Assembly (NCBI GenBank): GCA_963677915.2
Contig: CAXXGE010000008.1
Location: 62,001 to 126,000, forward strand
Length of the DNA: 64,000 nucleotides
From: G963677915 sp963677915
Lineage (GTDB): Bacteria > Bacillota > Clostridia > Lachnospirales > Vallitaleaceae
Reading direction: 5' to 3'
Below are positions 26,056 to 33,788 of the stretch, in pieces; position 1 is the stretch's first letter, and every line of letters starts with the position of its first letter. Under the pieces are notes generated by a model. It worked only from the letters and a program-made list of their open reading frames with translations, was not told the DNA's origin and made no database searches. A program made the position numbers and the translations under genes.

Positions 26056-26908
26056 TTTAAAAACAGCAAAACCTGATTGGTTGAAAGTAAAAATTAAAGC
26101 GGACAACAGCATGGAACAGGTTGAGAATATCATGAAAGCACTTTCTTTGTACACGGTTTGTGAGGAAGCTAAATGTCCGAATCGCTGTGAATGTTATGGA
26201 AGAAAGACTGCGACTTTCATGATTCTCGGAAACGTGTGTACAAGAAATTGCAAGTTCTGTAACGTAACCAAAGGTTCACCTGGAAGGGTTGATGATATGG
26301 AGCCTATACATGTTGCTGAAGCAGTTAGGCAACTTGGTCTTAAACATGTTGTCATTACGTCAGTAACAAGGGATGATCTTGAAGATGGTGGGGCCAGTCA
26401 GTTCGCTGCGGTCATACGTGAAATTAGGAACATAGCGGAACATGTAATTATTGAAGTACTCATACCCGACTTCAAAGGTGATTCAGATGCGTTATCAATA
26501 GTAGTAGAGGCAAAACCGGATATAATCAATCATAATATTGAAACAATTTCTCGTCTATATCCAAGTGTGAGGCCGATGGCTTTTTATGAACGTTCCTTAG
26601 AATTGCTTGATCATGTAAAAAAAATGGATAGTAGCATCCATACTAAATCAGGACTGATGGTGGGTCTTGGTGAAAGATTCGAAGAAGTGGCAGAAACGCT
26701 GTCAGATTTACGAGATGTCGATTGTGATTTCTTAACTATAGGACAGTATCTTGCACCATCAAGTAAGCATCATGAAGTAGTTGAATATGTCCATCCGGAT
26801 ATTTTTGAAAAATACAAGGGATTGGGAAATGATCTAGGTTTTTCTTATATAGCATCAGCTCCATTTGTAAGAAGTTCCTACATGGCAGAAAAAGCTTTAA
26901 AAAGGTAG
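26048..26908 (+). CDS. lipA: lipoyl synthase
   Basis: A 286-residue radical SAM enzyme. The auxiliary iron-sulfur cluster uses the CX4CX5C motif in CEEAKCPNRCEC, the radical SAM cluster uses CTRNCKFC, and the C-terminal RSSY motif that binds the auxiliary cluster is present. It inserts two sulfurs into the octanoyl chain made by LipB. The ATG at 26048 lies inside the last codons of lipB (8-base overlap). The gene looks AT-richer than its upstream neighbours. No clear hairpin terminator follows. Confidence 0.95.
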   Translation: MNNLKTAKPDWLKVKIKADNSMEQVENIMKALSLYTVCEEAKCPNRCECYGRKTATFMILGNVCTRNCKFCNVTKGSPGRVDDMEPIHVAEAVRQLGLKHVVITSVTRDDLEDGGASQFAAVIREIRNIAEHVIIEVLIPDFKGDSDALSIVVEAKPDIINHNIETISRLYPSVRPMAFYERSLELLDHVKKMDSSIHTKSGLMVGLGERFEEVAETLSDLRDVDCDFLTIGQYLAPSSKHHEVVEYVHPDIFEKYKGLGNDLGFSYIASAPFVRSSYMAEKALKR

Positions 26909-26966
26909 AGGCAACTTTTGGCAATAGAATCTCTAGACAGGAATTTGATAATGACAGTATATATTG

Positions 26967-27108
26967 ACAGTTTTGGTATCTGGCTTTCTTTTCAGTGTTT
27001 GTGTGAATGATTATTATTTAATCAATAATTTTACCCCCTACTTTTCCCTATGTGTTTTTTTATTATCATACCTCCTTCACTGAAAAGAGAACCAGATGCC
27101 GAAACTGT
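26967..27108. repeat. 142-bp inverted-repeat element, MITE-like
   Basis: Two 31-base arms (26967-26997 and 27078-27108) are inverse complements with four mismatches and enclose 80 AT-rich bases. ATTG occurs directly on both outer sides, which could be a 4-bp target duplication. No coding capacity. It may be a miniature transposable element or a long-loop structure ending the lipA transcript. Confidence 0.5.
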
Positions 27109-27112
27109 ATTG

Positions 27113-27372
27113 CAGGTGAAAATTAATGAGAAGAAACGATTGTATAGTTGTTGACACAATTTGGAATGCATTGTGTGAGGATATATTTGAAAATGTTGAG
27201 GATAAAACGGGAGTTAACAAGCGATCAAGTTGATAGTTTCAAAGAGAGAGTGGCGATGTTTTTTCTTTTTTTGACAGAAAACATGATGAAATAACGAACT
27301 ATCGCCATAGAATTATTGTAGCAAATTACTCATGTTATGGATTTGCTAGCAATTTAAGTAAGGAGAACAGCT
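27113..27372. other. gene-free AT-rich leader with nested inverted repeats
   Basis: No gene is seen. An ACACAAT / ATTGTGT inverted repeat lies at 27154-27176. Further on, TGGCG / CGCCA arms enclose an inner ATGTTTT / AAAACAT pair within roughly 27250-27310. Their function is unknown; they could fold in the leader of the gene at 27373. A TTGACA is present at 27151 but has no good -10 partner. Confidence 0.35.
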
Positions 27373-27705
27373 ATGAAAATATCAAAAATTGAGGTAGAGC
27401 TTTTTTGTACACACTGTAATGAGGATACGATTAGTGAAGTAGTCTATTATGATTCAAAGATCGAAAGCATACGGTGTACTTCATGTGGGAGAATATTGGG
27501 TTTAGACTATGATAAACTTCTAGAACACTATAAATATGACTGGGTGAAAAGAATAATCACGAAACCTCATAGAATGACAGATGAACTGAGAAAAGATTTA
27601 TATGATTTTATAAAGCACCTACCAGTCAGGATGTTAACAAAGCCCAAAAGGATACATGAAGAGGTGGAGAAGCTAAGAGAACTTGAAAAAGAATGGCACA
27701 AATGA
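27373..27705 (+). CDS. small zinc-ribbon-like protein of unknown function
   Basis: A 110-residue protein with two cysteine pairs near the N-terminus (CTHC at 12-15 and CTSC at 35-38) that should form a zinc ribbon, followed by a basic, Lys/Arg-rich helical half. I recall similar short proteins in anaerobic Bacillota, but not their role. TAAGGAG precedes the start and a terminator follows, so it is probably a single-gene unit. RNA or protein binding is plausible but not shown. Confidence 0.7.
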   Translation: MKISKIEVELFCTHCNEDTISEVVYYDSKIESIRCTSCGRILGLDYDKLLEHYKYDWVKRIITKPHRMTDELRKDLYDFIKHLPVRMLTKPKRIHEEVEKLRELEKEWHK

Positions 27706-27711
27706 CACGAT

Positions 27712-27746
27712 AAACGAAGGGCTAATTGCTCTTCGTTTTGCTTTTT
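27712..27746 (+). terminator. intrinsic terminator after the zinc-ribbon gene
   Basis: Arms AAACGAAGGGC (27712-27722) and GCTCTTCGTTT (27728-27738) with one G-T pair, loop TAATT, then T-rich sequence to 27746. Confidence 0.8.
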
Positions 27747-27791
27747 CTGCATAACCCGATAATTTCGTGAAGTCCGGTCGAATGTCTCTTA

Positions 27792-27808
27792 TTGACCAAA
27801 TTGGTCAA
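27792..27808. promoter_or_regulatory. TetR operator 1
   Basis: TTGACCAAATTGGTCAA is a perfect 17-base palindrome that overlaps the -35 box of the promoter of the TetR gene. Confidence 0.82.
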
Positions 27809-27820
27809 CGGGTGTATAAT
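27792..27820 (+). promoter_or_regulatory. promoter of the tetR-export operon
   Basis: TTGACC (27792-27797), 17-base spacer, TATAAT (27815-27820). The -35 hexamer is the left edge of a perfect palindrome, so promoter access should be blocked when the repressor binds. Confidence 0.8.
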
Positions 27821-27835
27821 GTCAATATGAACACT

Positions 27836-27848
27836 GACCAAACTGGTC
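27836..27848. promoter_or_regulatory. TetR operator 2
   Basis: GACCAAACTGGTC repeats the core of operator 1 downstream of the -10 hexamer, with centres 42 bases apart (four helical turns). Confidence 0.72.
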
Positions 27849-27869
27849 GGTAGATGGGAGCTGGGCCTT

Positions 27870-28493
27870 TTGGAAGATATATTAGATAAAATGAATCCGG
27901 ACAAACGGGTACGCCTGATCAATGCGGCTATGAAAGAGTTCGGTGAGAACCGGTTTGAAAAAGCTTCGACGAATGCCATTGTTAAAGAAGCAGGCATATC
28001 CAAAGGGCTTCTGTATCATTATTTCAGTTCAAAGGAAGACCTGTATGACTATCTCATGGTATATGCCATGAAGGCCATAGCAGAGCCGATAGCAGAGCAA
28101 GTCGGTCTGGAAGATACTGACATCATCAGGCGGATAGAACGGATTACGGAATTGAAGGTGAAGATCCTTTATGAAATGCCTGCGCTAATAACCTTTTCAA
28201 AAGCGATGTATGCAGGTATGGACTACGAAGAGGTAAAGAAGGTCATCGAAAAGTATCATCCGATCCCTCTGGAAAAGTATTACAGCCACAATGTGGACAA
28301 AACCCTCTTCAAGGAAGGGGTGGACGTGTCGATGGCGATAAAAACAATTCAATACACACTTGAAAAAGTCGGCGAGAATTATTTGATGCAGCGCAACATG
28401 GGCATAGAGCCAGACATAGAAAATGTCATTCGTGAAGTGAAATCATTTTTAGATCATTTCAGAAACACGTACTATAAACCGGATCATGAATAG
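27870..28493 (+). CDS. TetR-family transcriptional repressor
   Basis: A 207-residue TetR protein. The N-terminal helix-turn-helix is clear (FEKASTNAIVKEAGISKG, then LLYHYFSSKEDLYDYL). The C-terminal ligand domain is family-specific and has no recognisable ligand signature. TTG at 27870, ten bases after GGGAG, is the likely start; ATG at 27891 is the alternative. It should bind the two palindromes just upstream, and so autoregulate itself and the export genes that follow. The inducer is probably the exported compound. Confidence 0.9.
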   Translation: MEDILDKMNPDKRVRLINAAMKEFGENRFEKASTNAIVKEAGISKGLLYHYFSSKEDLYDYLMVYAMKAIAEPIAEQVGLEDTDIIRRIERITELKVKILYEMPALITFSKAMYAGMDYEEVKKVIEKYHPIPLEKYYSHNVDKTLFKEGVDVSMAIKTIQYTLEKVGENYLMQRNMGIEPDIENVIREVKSFLDHFRNTYYKPDHE

Positions 28494-28510
28494 TAGCGTT
28501 GGAGGTCATT

Positions 28511-29806
28511 ATGAAAAAGAAATTGATCATCGTATTTTTTATATTCATAGCTATTGGCGTAGGCCTGTTTTATCTTTTGACGATGGGAAATATCGGCGTC
28601 AAGTACGATACAGCTCCGGTTGTGAAAGATGAAATCAGCAAATATGTCCAGGATGTGGGCAGAATCAGTTCCAGGAATATCAGAAGATATTACGGAAACG
28701 GGAATAGTAAAGTGGAGGAGATGACACTCAAGCTGGGCGACCATGTTGAGAAGGGACAGCTCCTCGTTAAATATGAAGACAATACAGCCGCCATAGATAT
28801 TGAAATCGAAAAGGTCGACCTTCAAATCCAAAACGTTGATATCGAGATCCAAAAGGTCGATAAGCAAATAGTGGCTTTGAAGGCGGCATATAATGATGCC
28901 AAATCCAGCGTAGATATGGACAGTGTCAACAGTGCAAGCGTAGAGATTGACAGAATCAAGAACCAAATAGATACAGCAACAAAGGATAAGGAGAAAACAG
29001 AAACATTATATAATGAAGGAATCGTGCCCCTGGCTGAACTGGAGCAGGCGGAAGAAAAAATCGTAATGCTTCAGAGCAATCTGGAAATTGCCCAGAACAC
29101 CTATAATCAGTTGGCAAAAGGACTGTCCTCAAATATGCGCCAGAAATACGAGGCGGAAATCGGTGCAGTGCTTTTATCGAAAGAAGCACTTGAAAAAAAT
29201 AAAGAAATACTCGAGAAAAACAAAGAAATACTTGAGAAAAACAAAGAGGATTTAGCGGTTTATGCCGATGTAGAAGGTATTGTGACGGAACTGAATACCT
29301 TTGAGGGAGACAAGCCGTCGGTCGGCCTCATGATTATTGAAATCCAGGATCCTACGGAAAAAGTCGTGCTGGTCGATTTTATGGTGGAGGATGCCATAAG
29401 AATCATCCCGGGCATGGAAGCGGAAGTTGCGGATCTCAATCTAGATATAAAAATCGACAGCCTGAAAGTGGATCGCGTATATCCAATAGCCTTTGTCACC
29501 TTATCGGAACTTGGTGTGGAAGAGAATCGGCAGACAGTTGAGATTGGTTTTTCGGAATCGGATGAGGCGCTTGCTTTTGGACTTGAAGTGGAGACGAGGG
29601 TAATTGTTGACCCGTCCAGAGAAATGCTGCTCGTTCCGAAAGGCGCCGTGGTTCAAAAGAATTCAAAGCAGTATGTGCAGGTGCTTGAAGACGGCAATCC
29701 TGTTGAAAAGGAAATCACAACAGGCATCAGTGTCGACAGCAAGATCGAGGTAGTGGATGGCGTAGAAGAAGGGGAACAGGTCATACTGAATTATCAGGAA
29801 GATTAG
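28511..29806 (+). CDS. membrane-fusion/HlyD-type adaptor of an ABC exporter
   Basis: A 431-residue protein with an N-terminal membrane anchor (about residues 4-23), a split lipoyl/barrel-sandwich region, a long coiled coil (about residues 90-250) and a beta-barrel C-terminal part. The coiled coil contains three consecutive copies of the heptad LEKNKEI/D, encoded by 21-bp tandem repeats at 29189-29251. It links the ABC-2 transporter encoded next to the cell envelope or effector. GGAGG precedes the ATG at 28511. Confidence 0.88.
   Translation: MKKKLIIVFFIFIAIGVGLFYLLTMGNIGVKYDTAPVVKDEISKYVQDVGRISSRNIRRYYGNGNSKVEEMTLKLGDHVEKGQLLVKYEDNTAAIDIEIEKVDLQIQNVDIEIQKVDKQIVALKAAYNDAKSSVDMDSVNSASVEIDRIKNQIDTATKDKEKTETLYNEGIVPLAELEQAEEKIVMLQSNLEIAQNTYNQLAKGLSSNMRQKYEAEIGAVLLSKEALEKNKEILEKNKEILEKNKEDLAVYADVEGIVTELNTFEGDKPSVGLMIIEIQDPTEKVVLVDFMVEDAIRIIPGMEAEVADLNLDIKIDSLKVDRVYPIAFVTLSELGVEENRQTVEIGFSESDEALAFGLEVETRVIVDPSREMLLVPKGAVVQKNSKQYVQVLEDGNPVEKEITTGISVDSKIEVVDGVEEGEQVILNYQED
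29189..29251 (+). repeat. three 21-bp tandem repeats inside the adaptor gene
   Basis: Each unit encodes a seven-residue heptad (LEKNKEI, LEKNKEI, LEKNKED). The copy number could vary by slippage and change the length of the coiled-coil hairpin without breaking the frame. Confidence 0.75.
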
Positions 29807-29818
29807 GAGGCCAGTAGG

Positions 29819-30673
29819 ATGATAAAAGTCAAAAACCTATACCATTCTTACAGCAATGATGACAACTATGCGGTGAATGATGTCAGCTTCGAAATCGGAA
29901 AAGGCGAGATCTTTGGATTTCTGGGGCCTTCGGGTGCCGGAAAATCGACAACGCAGAATATCCTTGTAGGTCTCCTGCAGCTCCAGCAGGGTGAGGTTGA
30001 GGTTGCAGGCTATGATGTCAAGCACCTTAAAAATAAAATGTTCAACAAGATCGGCATGTCCTTTGAACAATCCAATGTCTACAGCAAAATGTCCGGCATT
30101 GAAAATCTTGAATTCTACAGAAAACTCTTTGATGTGGAGACAAGAGATCCCAAGGAGCTGATAAAACTTGTGGGACTTGACGGAAAAGAAAACATAAGAG
30201 CAGGCAAGTATTCGAAGGGGATGAAGCATCGGCTGACCTTTGCCAGATCCATGATCAATAATCCTGAGATGTGGTTTCTGGATGAACCGACCACAGGACT
30301 TGATCCTGCAATTGCGGCTGGTATAAAGGACATCATCAGGCAGGAAAATGAAAAGGGTGTCACAGTTTTTTTAACGACGCATAACATGTACATTGCCGAT
30401 GAGCTGTGTGACCGGGTTGCGTTCATTGTCGACGGAAAGATAAGACTGATCGACTCGCCAAAAGCTTTGAAACTCAAGTACGGAGAAAAGCTTGTGGATG
30501 TCGAATACTTCAAAGACGGCGAACTGATGAGGAACAGCTTTTCTACAGTCGACAATGCTGAAAAGGATAAGCTGGTTGAAGTCATAGGTAACTATGATAT
30601 TCAGACAATGCATACCAAGGAAGCCACCCTTGAGGAAATATTCATTAAGGTAACCGGAAGGGGTCTTGTATAG
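29819..30673 (+). CDS. ABC transporter ATP-binding protein
   Basis: A 284-residue single nucleotide-binding domain: Walker A GPSGAGKST, signature YSKGMKHR in place of the usual LSGGQ, Walker B MWFLDEPTTGLD and the H-loop TTHNM. The C-terminal about 70 residues form the extension usual for ABC-2/drug-type ATPases. It energises the two ABC-2 membrane proteins that follow. AGGAGG precedes the start. Confidence 0.92.
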   Translation: MIKVKNLYHSYSNDDNYAVNDVSFEIGKGEIFGFLGPSGAGKSTTQNILVGLLQLQQGEVEVAGYDVKHLKNKMFNKIGMSFEQSNVYSKMSGIENLEFYRKLFDVETRDPKELIKLVGLDGKENIRAGKYSKGMKHRLTFARSMINNPEMWFLDEPTTGLDPAIAAGIKDIIRQENEKGVTVFLTTHNMYIADELCDRVAFIVDGKIRLIDSPKALKLKYGEKLVDVEYFKDGELMRNSFSTVDNAEKDKLVEVIGNYDIQTMHTKEATLEEIFIKVTGRGLV

Positions 30674-31789
30674 ATGAAACTCTGGTACAGTTTTACAAAA
30701 GAGCTGAGTTTATCCTCAAAAAGCTGGTATTTCTATGTTGAATTGATCATGGCGCTCATACTGTTGGCGATCCTTTTATTTGTGGTGCCGGAGGATTTTG
30801 ACAGCAAGGGGAAGGAGTATCTATTTCTGGACCTGCCTCAGGTTGTACAGGATAGAATAAAAAAAGATCTGCTTGAGGAAGATTTGGATGAACTTGCCGA
30901 GGAAGCGGAACTGAAGGCGGAGGGTAGTATCTATCCTGCCATGCTTTATGAAACAGACGAATCGAAAATCTACCTGCTTGACAGTCTGGAGGCGCTTAAT
31001 GCCGTATCTGACTCGGAAAGGGTGCCGACGATTCATGTTCGCGTCAATGAAGACAATCAGATTGTTTATACCTACTATTTGCAGGGATACGAAACACAAA
31101 AGCTTCAGAATCTTTTGCTGGTTTATCACAACCGATTGGCTGGGCATGATGTGATTGAGGATTATTCCGATCATATCGAAGTCAGGCGTCTCTATCAAAA
31201 TGCAGAAACCTTGAATGACAAGGAGAACATGATACCGGTATTTTTAACCTTCAACGGCAGTTTGATGAGTCTGTTCATTATTGCTTCGTATATCTTCCTC
31301 GATAAAAACGAAGGGATCATCAAGGCATATGCAATAACCGCTTCTTCAGTTTGGCACTACTTGATGAGCAAGATTGGCGTCATCATCATGACGAGTATTA
31401 TGACGACCCTTATTATCACCGTGCCGATTATGGGGCTTCAGCCGAACTACCCTGCGATGCTGTTGTTTTTGGTGTCCTCGGGATTTTTCGCAGCGTCTCT
31501 TGGCTTGCTGCTTACAAGCTATTATAAGGATATTGCTGAAGCGTTTGGTGCGATGTACATTGTCATCGTGATTATGATCATGCCCAATATCTCTTATTTT
31601 ACACCGAGCTGGGATCCGGTTTGGGTGAAAGTCATTCCAAGCTATGTGATGCTGCAGGGATTTAAGGACATCATATCTGTCGGAGGCAACATGCTCTACG
31701 TGATGGTTGCATCCCTAGGCTTTTTGATGCTGGGATCGGGTGTTTTTGTTTTGGCGAACTATAGATTCAAGAAGACACTGTCCTTGTAA
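30674..31789 (+). CDS. ABC-2 type membrane protein, first subunit
   Basis: A 371-residue membrane protein with one N-terminal helix, a large extracytoplasmic acidic domain (about residues 45-185) and five or six C-terminal helices, as in ABC-2 permeases. It starts directly after the ATPase stop. Paired with the following gene it probably forms a heterodimeric channel. Substrate unknown; the TetR control and the adaptor suggest export of a drug, lipid or peptide. Confidence 0.85.
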   Translation: MKLWYSFTKELSLSSKSWYFYVELIMALILLAILLFVVPEDFDSKGKEYLFLDLPQVVQDRIKKDLLEEDLDELAEEAELKAEGSIYPAMLYETDESKIYLLDSLEALNAVSDSERVPTIHVRVNEDNQIVYTYYLQGYETQKLQNLLLVYHNRLAGHDVIEDYSDHIEVRRLYQNAETLNDKENMIPVFLTFNGSLMSLFIIASYIFLDKNEGIIKAYAITASSVWHYLMSKIGVIIMTSIMTTLIITVPIMGLQPNYPAMLLFLVSSGFFAASLGLLLTSYYKDIAEAFGAMYIVIVIMIMPNISYFTPSWDPVWVKVIPSYVMLQGFKDIISVGGNMLYVMVASLGFLMLGSGVFVLANYRFKKTLSL

Positions 31790-31803
31790 AGGAGTGTTAG
31801 GAT

Positions 31804-32808
31804 ATGGTTAGAAAAATATTCATCATATTTCAGAGGGACCTTAAAACCAGTGTGCGGAATTTTCTCACCTTGTACATTCTTGTTGTACCGATTCTTTTTG
31901 CTATCCTGATCAATGTCTTTTCCCCCGGTATCAACGATACCACCGTTGAAATCGTTCTGCTGGAAGGGGAGAATCCGCAGCAAAGTGAATACTTCAAGCA
32001 GTTTGCAAAGGTTGAGCTCTTGGGGAGCCTGGAGGCGATTGAGGACCGGGTCAGAAAACGGGACAATATCATTGCTGTACTGCCAGGCATCTCGGACGCG
32101 TATTATATTCTGACGCAGGGGAATGAACCCGATTATGTTGTGGATTACGTGACGAACTTGGCCGCCTTTGACCATTATGATATTGGGACTGAGGATTCCA
32201 TGGCTGAAATTGTCGATTACGGCAGGGATATTCCACCACTGAAAAAACTCATGGTCAATGCGGCGCTGATCTTTACTTCGATTATTGGTGGCATGATCAT
32301 TGCCCTTAACATAGTTGAAGAAAAAACGGACAACACCATCAGTGCAATCCACTTGTCACCGGTGTCCAGAATAGGGTTTATTGCCGGGAAAAGCCTGATC
32401 GGTCTGGTTGTTCCGGTGGTGGGCAGTTCGCTGATGCTGATCATCACAGGCTTTAGGGGGATCAACTATTTCCATGTTGTGATCATGGTGTCGACTTCAT
32501 GCATTATGAGCATACTTATAGGCTTTATTGAAGGCATTAATAATGATGATGTCATGACCGCAGCAGGGAACATGAAGATACTCTTTCTACCCCTGTTTGG
32601 CTCCATTGCCGGGGTAGAGCTTTTGGCGGACAAGTGGCAGCCTCTATTTTACTGGATACCCTTTTACTGGACTTACAAAGGCAATGACCTGGTTTTGTCA
32701 AATAGAGGTTCGTGGCTGGATATCATGAAATATTCAGGCATTGTACTGGGCGTTAGTGTTGTTGTATTTTTATTATTGGCACCAAGAATTAGAAAAGGAT
32801 TAGAGTAG
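31804..32808 (+). CDS. ABC-2 type membrane protein, second subunit
   Basis: A 334-residue ABC-2 permease with an N-terminal helix, an extracytoplasmic domain of about 120 residues and a C-terminal bundle that includes the conserved EEKTDNTISAIHLSPVS cytoplasmic loop. GGAGTGTTAGG precedes the start. It should pair with the previous product. Confidence 0.87.
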   Translation: MVRKIFIIFQRDLKTSVRNFLTLYILVVPILFAILINVFSPGINDTTVEIVLLEGENPQQSEYFKQFAKVELLGSLEAIEDRVRKRDNIIAVLPGISDAYYILTQGNEPDYVVDYVTNLAAFDHYDIGTEDSMAEIVDYGRDIPPLKKLMVNAALIFTSIIGGMIIALNIVEEKTDNTISAIHLSPVSRIGFIAGKSLIGLVVPVVGSSLMLIITGFRGINYFHVVIMVSTSCIMSILIGFIEGINNDDVMTAAGNMKILFLPLFGSIAGVELLADKWQPLFYWIPFYWTYKGNDLVLSNRGSWLDIMKYSGIVLGVSVVVFLLLAPRIRKGLE

Positions 32809-32833
32809 TCGAATCGAAAAGGAGGAACATGTT

Positions 32834-33031
32834 ATGAAGATATGGGCAATTGTATGTTTGCTTTATGCTGTGGTGGTTATTATACTGGCGGTGACAAAGC
32901 CGGCAGCGATCTGGAATATGAAAAAAATCCAATGGTTTGAAAAACATATGGGCGCCAAAGGAACGGAAATATTCTTTTATGTCTGGGCATTGCTGTTTCT
33001 GGTGCTGGGCGTTTGGCTGCTTACGAAATAA
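32834..33031 (+). CDS. small two-helix membrane protein
   Basis: A 65-residue protein with two predicted transmembrane segments (about residues 4-20 and 45-63) and a short basic loop between them. AAAAGGAGG precedes the start, and it is co-directional with the export operon 25 bases upstream. I do not recognise its function. It could be an accessory subunit or an unrelated small membrane protein. Confidence 0.7.
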   Translation: MKIWAIVCLLYAVVVIILAVTKPAAIWNMKKIQWFEKHMGAKGTEIFFYVWALLFLVLGVWLLTK

Positions 33032-33052
33032 TCCTTCTTAAGGAGGTTTCAT

Positions 33053-33658
33053 ATGTATGACTGTATCGGTGAATACAAGAAGTATGCAGCTTCAATCGGC
33101 GATAGACGAAGCCTCTATAGGGCTGTTGCAGAAAAATTCAATATTGCAAGCGCGCTCTATCCAGGAAGTCATATAGATATTGCGCCTTCATTCGTGATTC
33201 CCAAGGTTACATATATTGATAACTTCAAAGGGGCTATTGCGTTTTTCAGAAATATTGACAAGATCCGTGCATTCATAGCCTCTCAGAAGACATATGAGGA
33301 AGCGTGTGAAGTTGTGTTTTATGGAAAAGACTACAGTGAAAAAATAGAGACAGAAAAGGTGGATCTAATAATTTCTCAGTTTGCCGGTTTTGTTGGACAG
33401 GCGACAAAAGAATATTTGAAAGACGGCGGGATTCTGCTTTGCAATGACAGCCACGGAGATGCTACGATGGCATTTTTGGACGATGATTATGAACTCGTTG
33501 GGACGGTTGACTCGAGGTATCGAATTATCACCACTGACCTGGATAAGTATTTTTGTTTTGCAAGGAAAAGAGATATTGATAAAGAGAAGGTGTTGAAAAG
33601 CATGAAAGGCCCCAAATATAAGCATATGGCTGATAATTATCTGTTTAGTGTCTGCTGA
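33053..33658 (+). pseudogene. class I SAM-methyltransferase-like gene interrupted by an IS
   Basis: The 5' part of the gene encodes a methyltransferase-like fold: the motif I-like ALYPGSHIDIAPSFVIP, a central VDLIISQFAGFVG strand and KDGGILLCNDS. The last codons before the stop at 33658 are inside the IS end. Joining 33648 to 35282 restores an uninterrupted frame of about 242 residues, so the insertion is recent. The truncated product keeps almost the whole fold and may still be active. AAGGAGG precedes the start. Confidence 0.8.
33641..33648 (+). repeat. IS target-site duplication, left
   Basis: CTGTTTAG directly precedes the left end of the IS and is repeated exactly at 35274-35281. Confidence 0.9.
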
Positions 33659-33714
33659 TTAACTCCTAAACCCTTGACTTCACTGCATTCAGAGCGGTTT
33701 TTTGGTATAATAGA

Positions 33715-33752
33715 TGCAAGGGTAATTCAAGGAAAAACCGATTATCCTTGCA
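33715..33752 (+). other. hairpin in the IS leader
   Basis: Arms TGCAAGGGTAA (33715-33725) and TTATCCTTGCA (33742-33752) with one G-T pair lie between the IS promoter and the transposase ribosome site (TAGGAG at 33775-33780). Such leaders commonly damp transposase expression from outside transcription. Confidence 0.55.
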
Positions 33753-33788
33753 CTTCAAACCTCAAATACCCGTTTAGGAGCTTAAAAT

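Noticed and set aside
33674..33711. TTGACT with TATAAT as the IS promoter
   Set aside because: The spacing is 26 bases, too long; an extended -10 element explains the promoter better.
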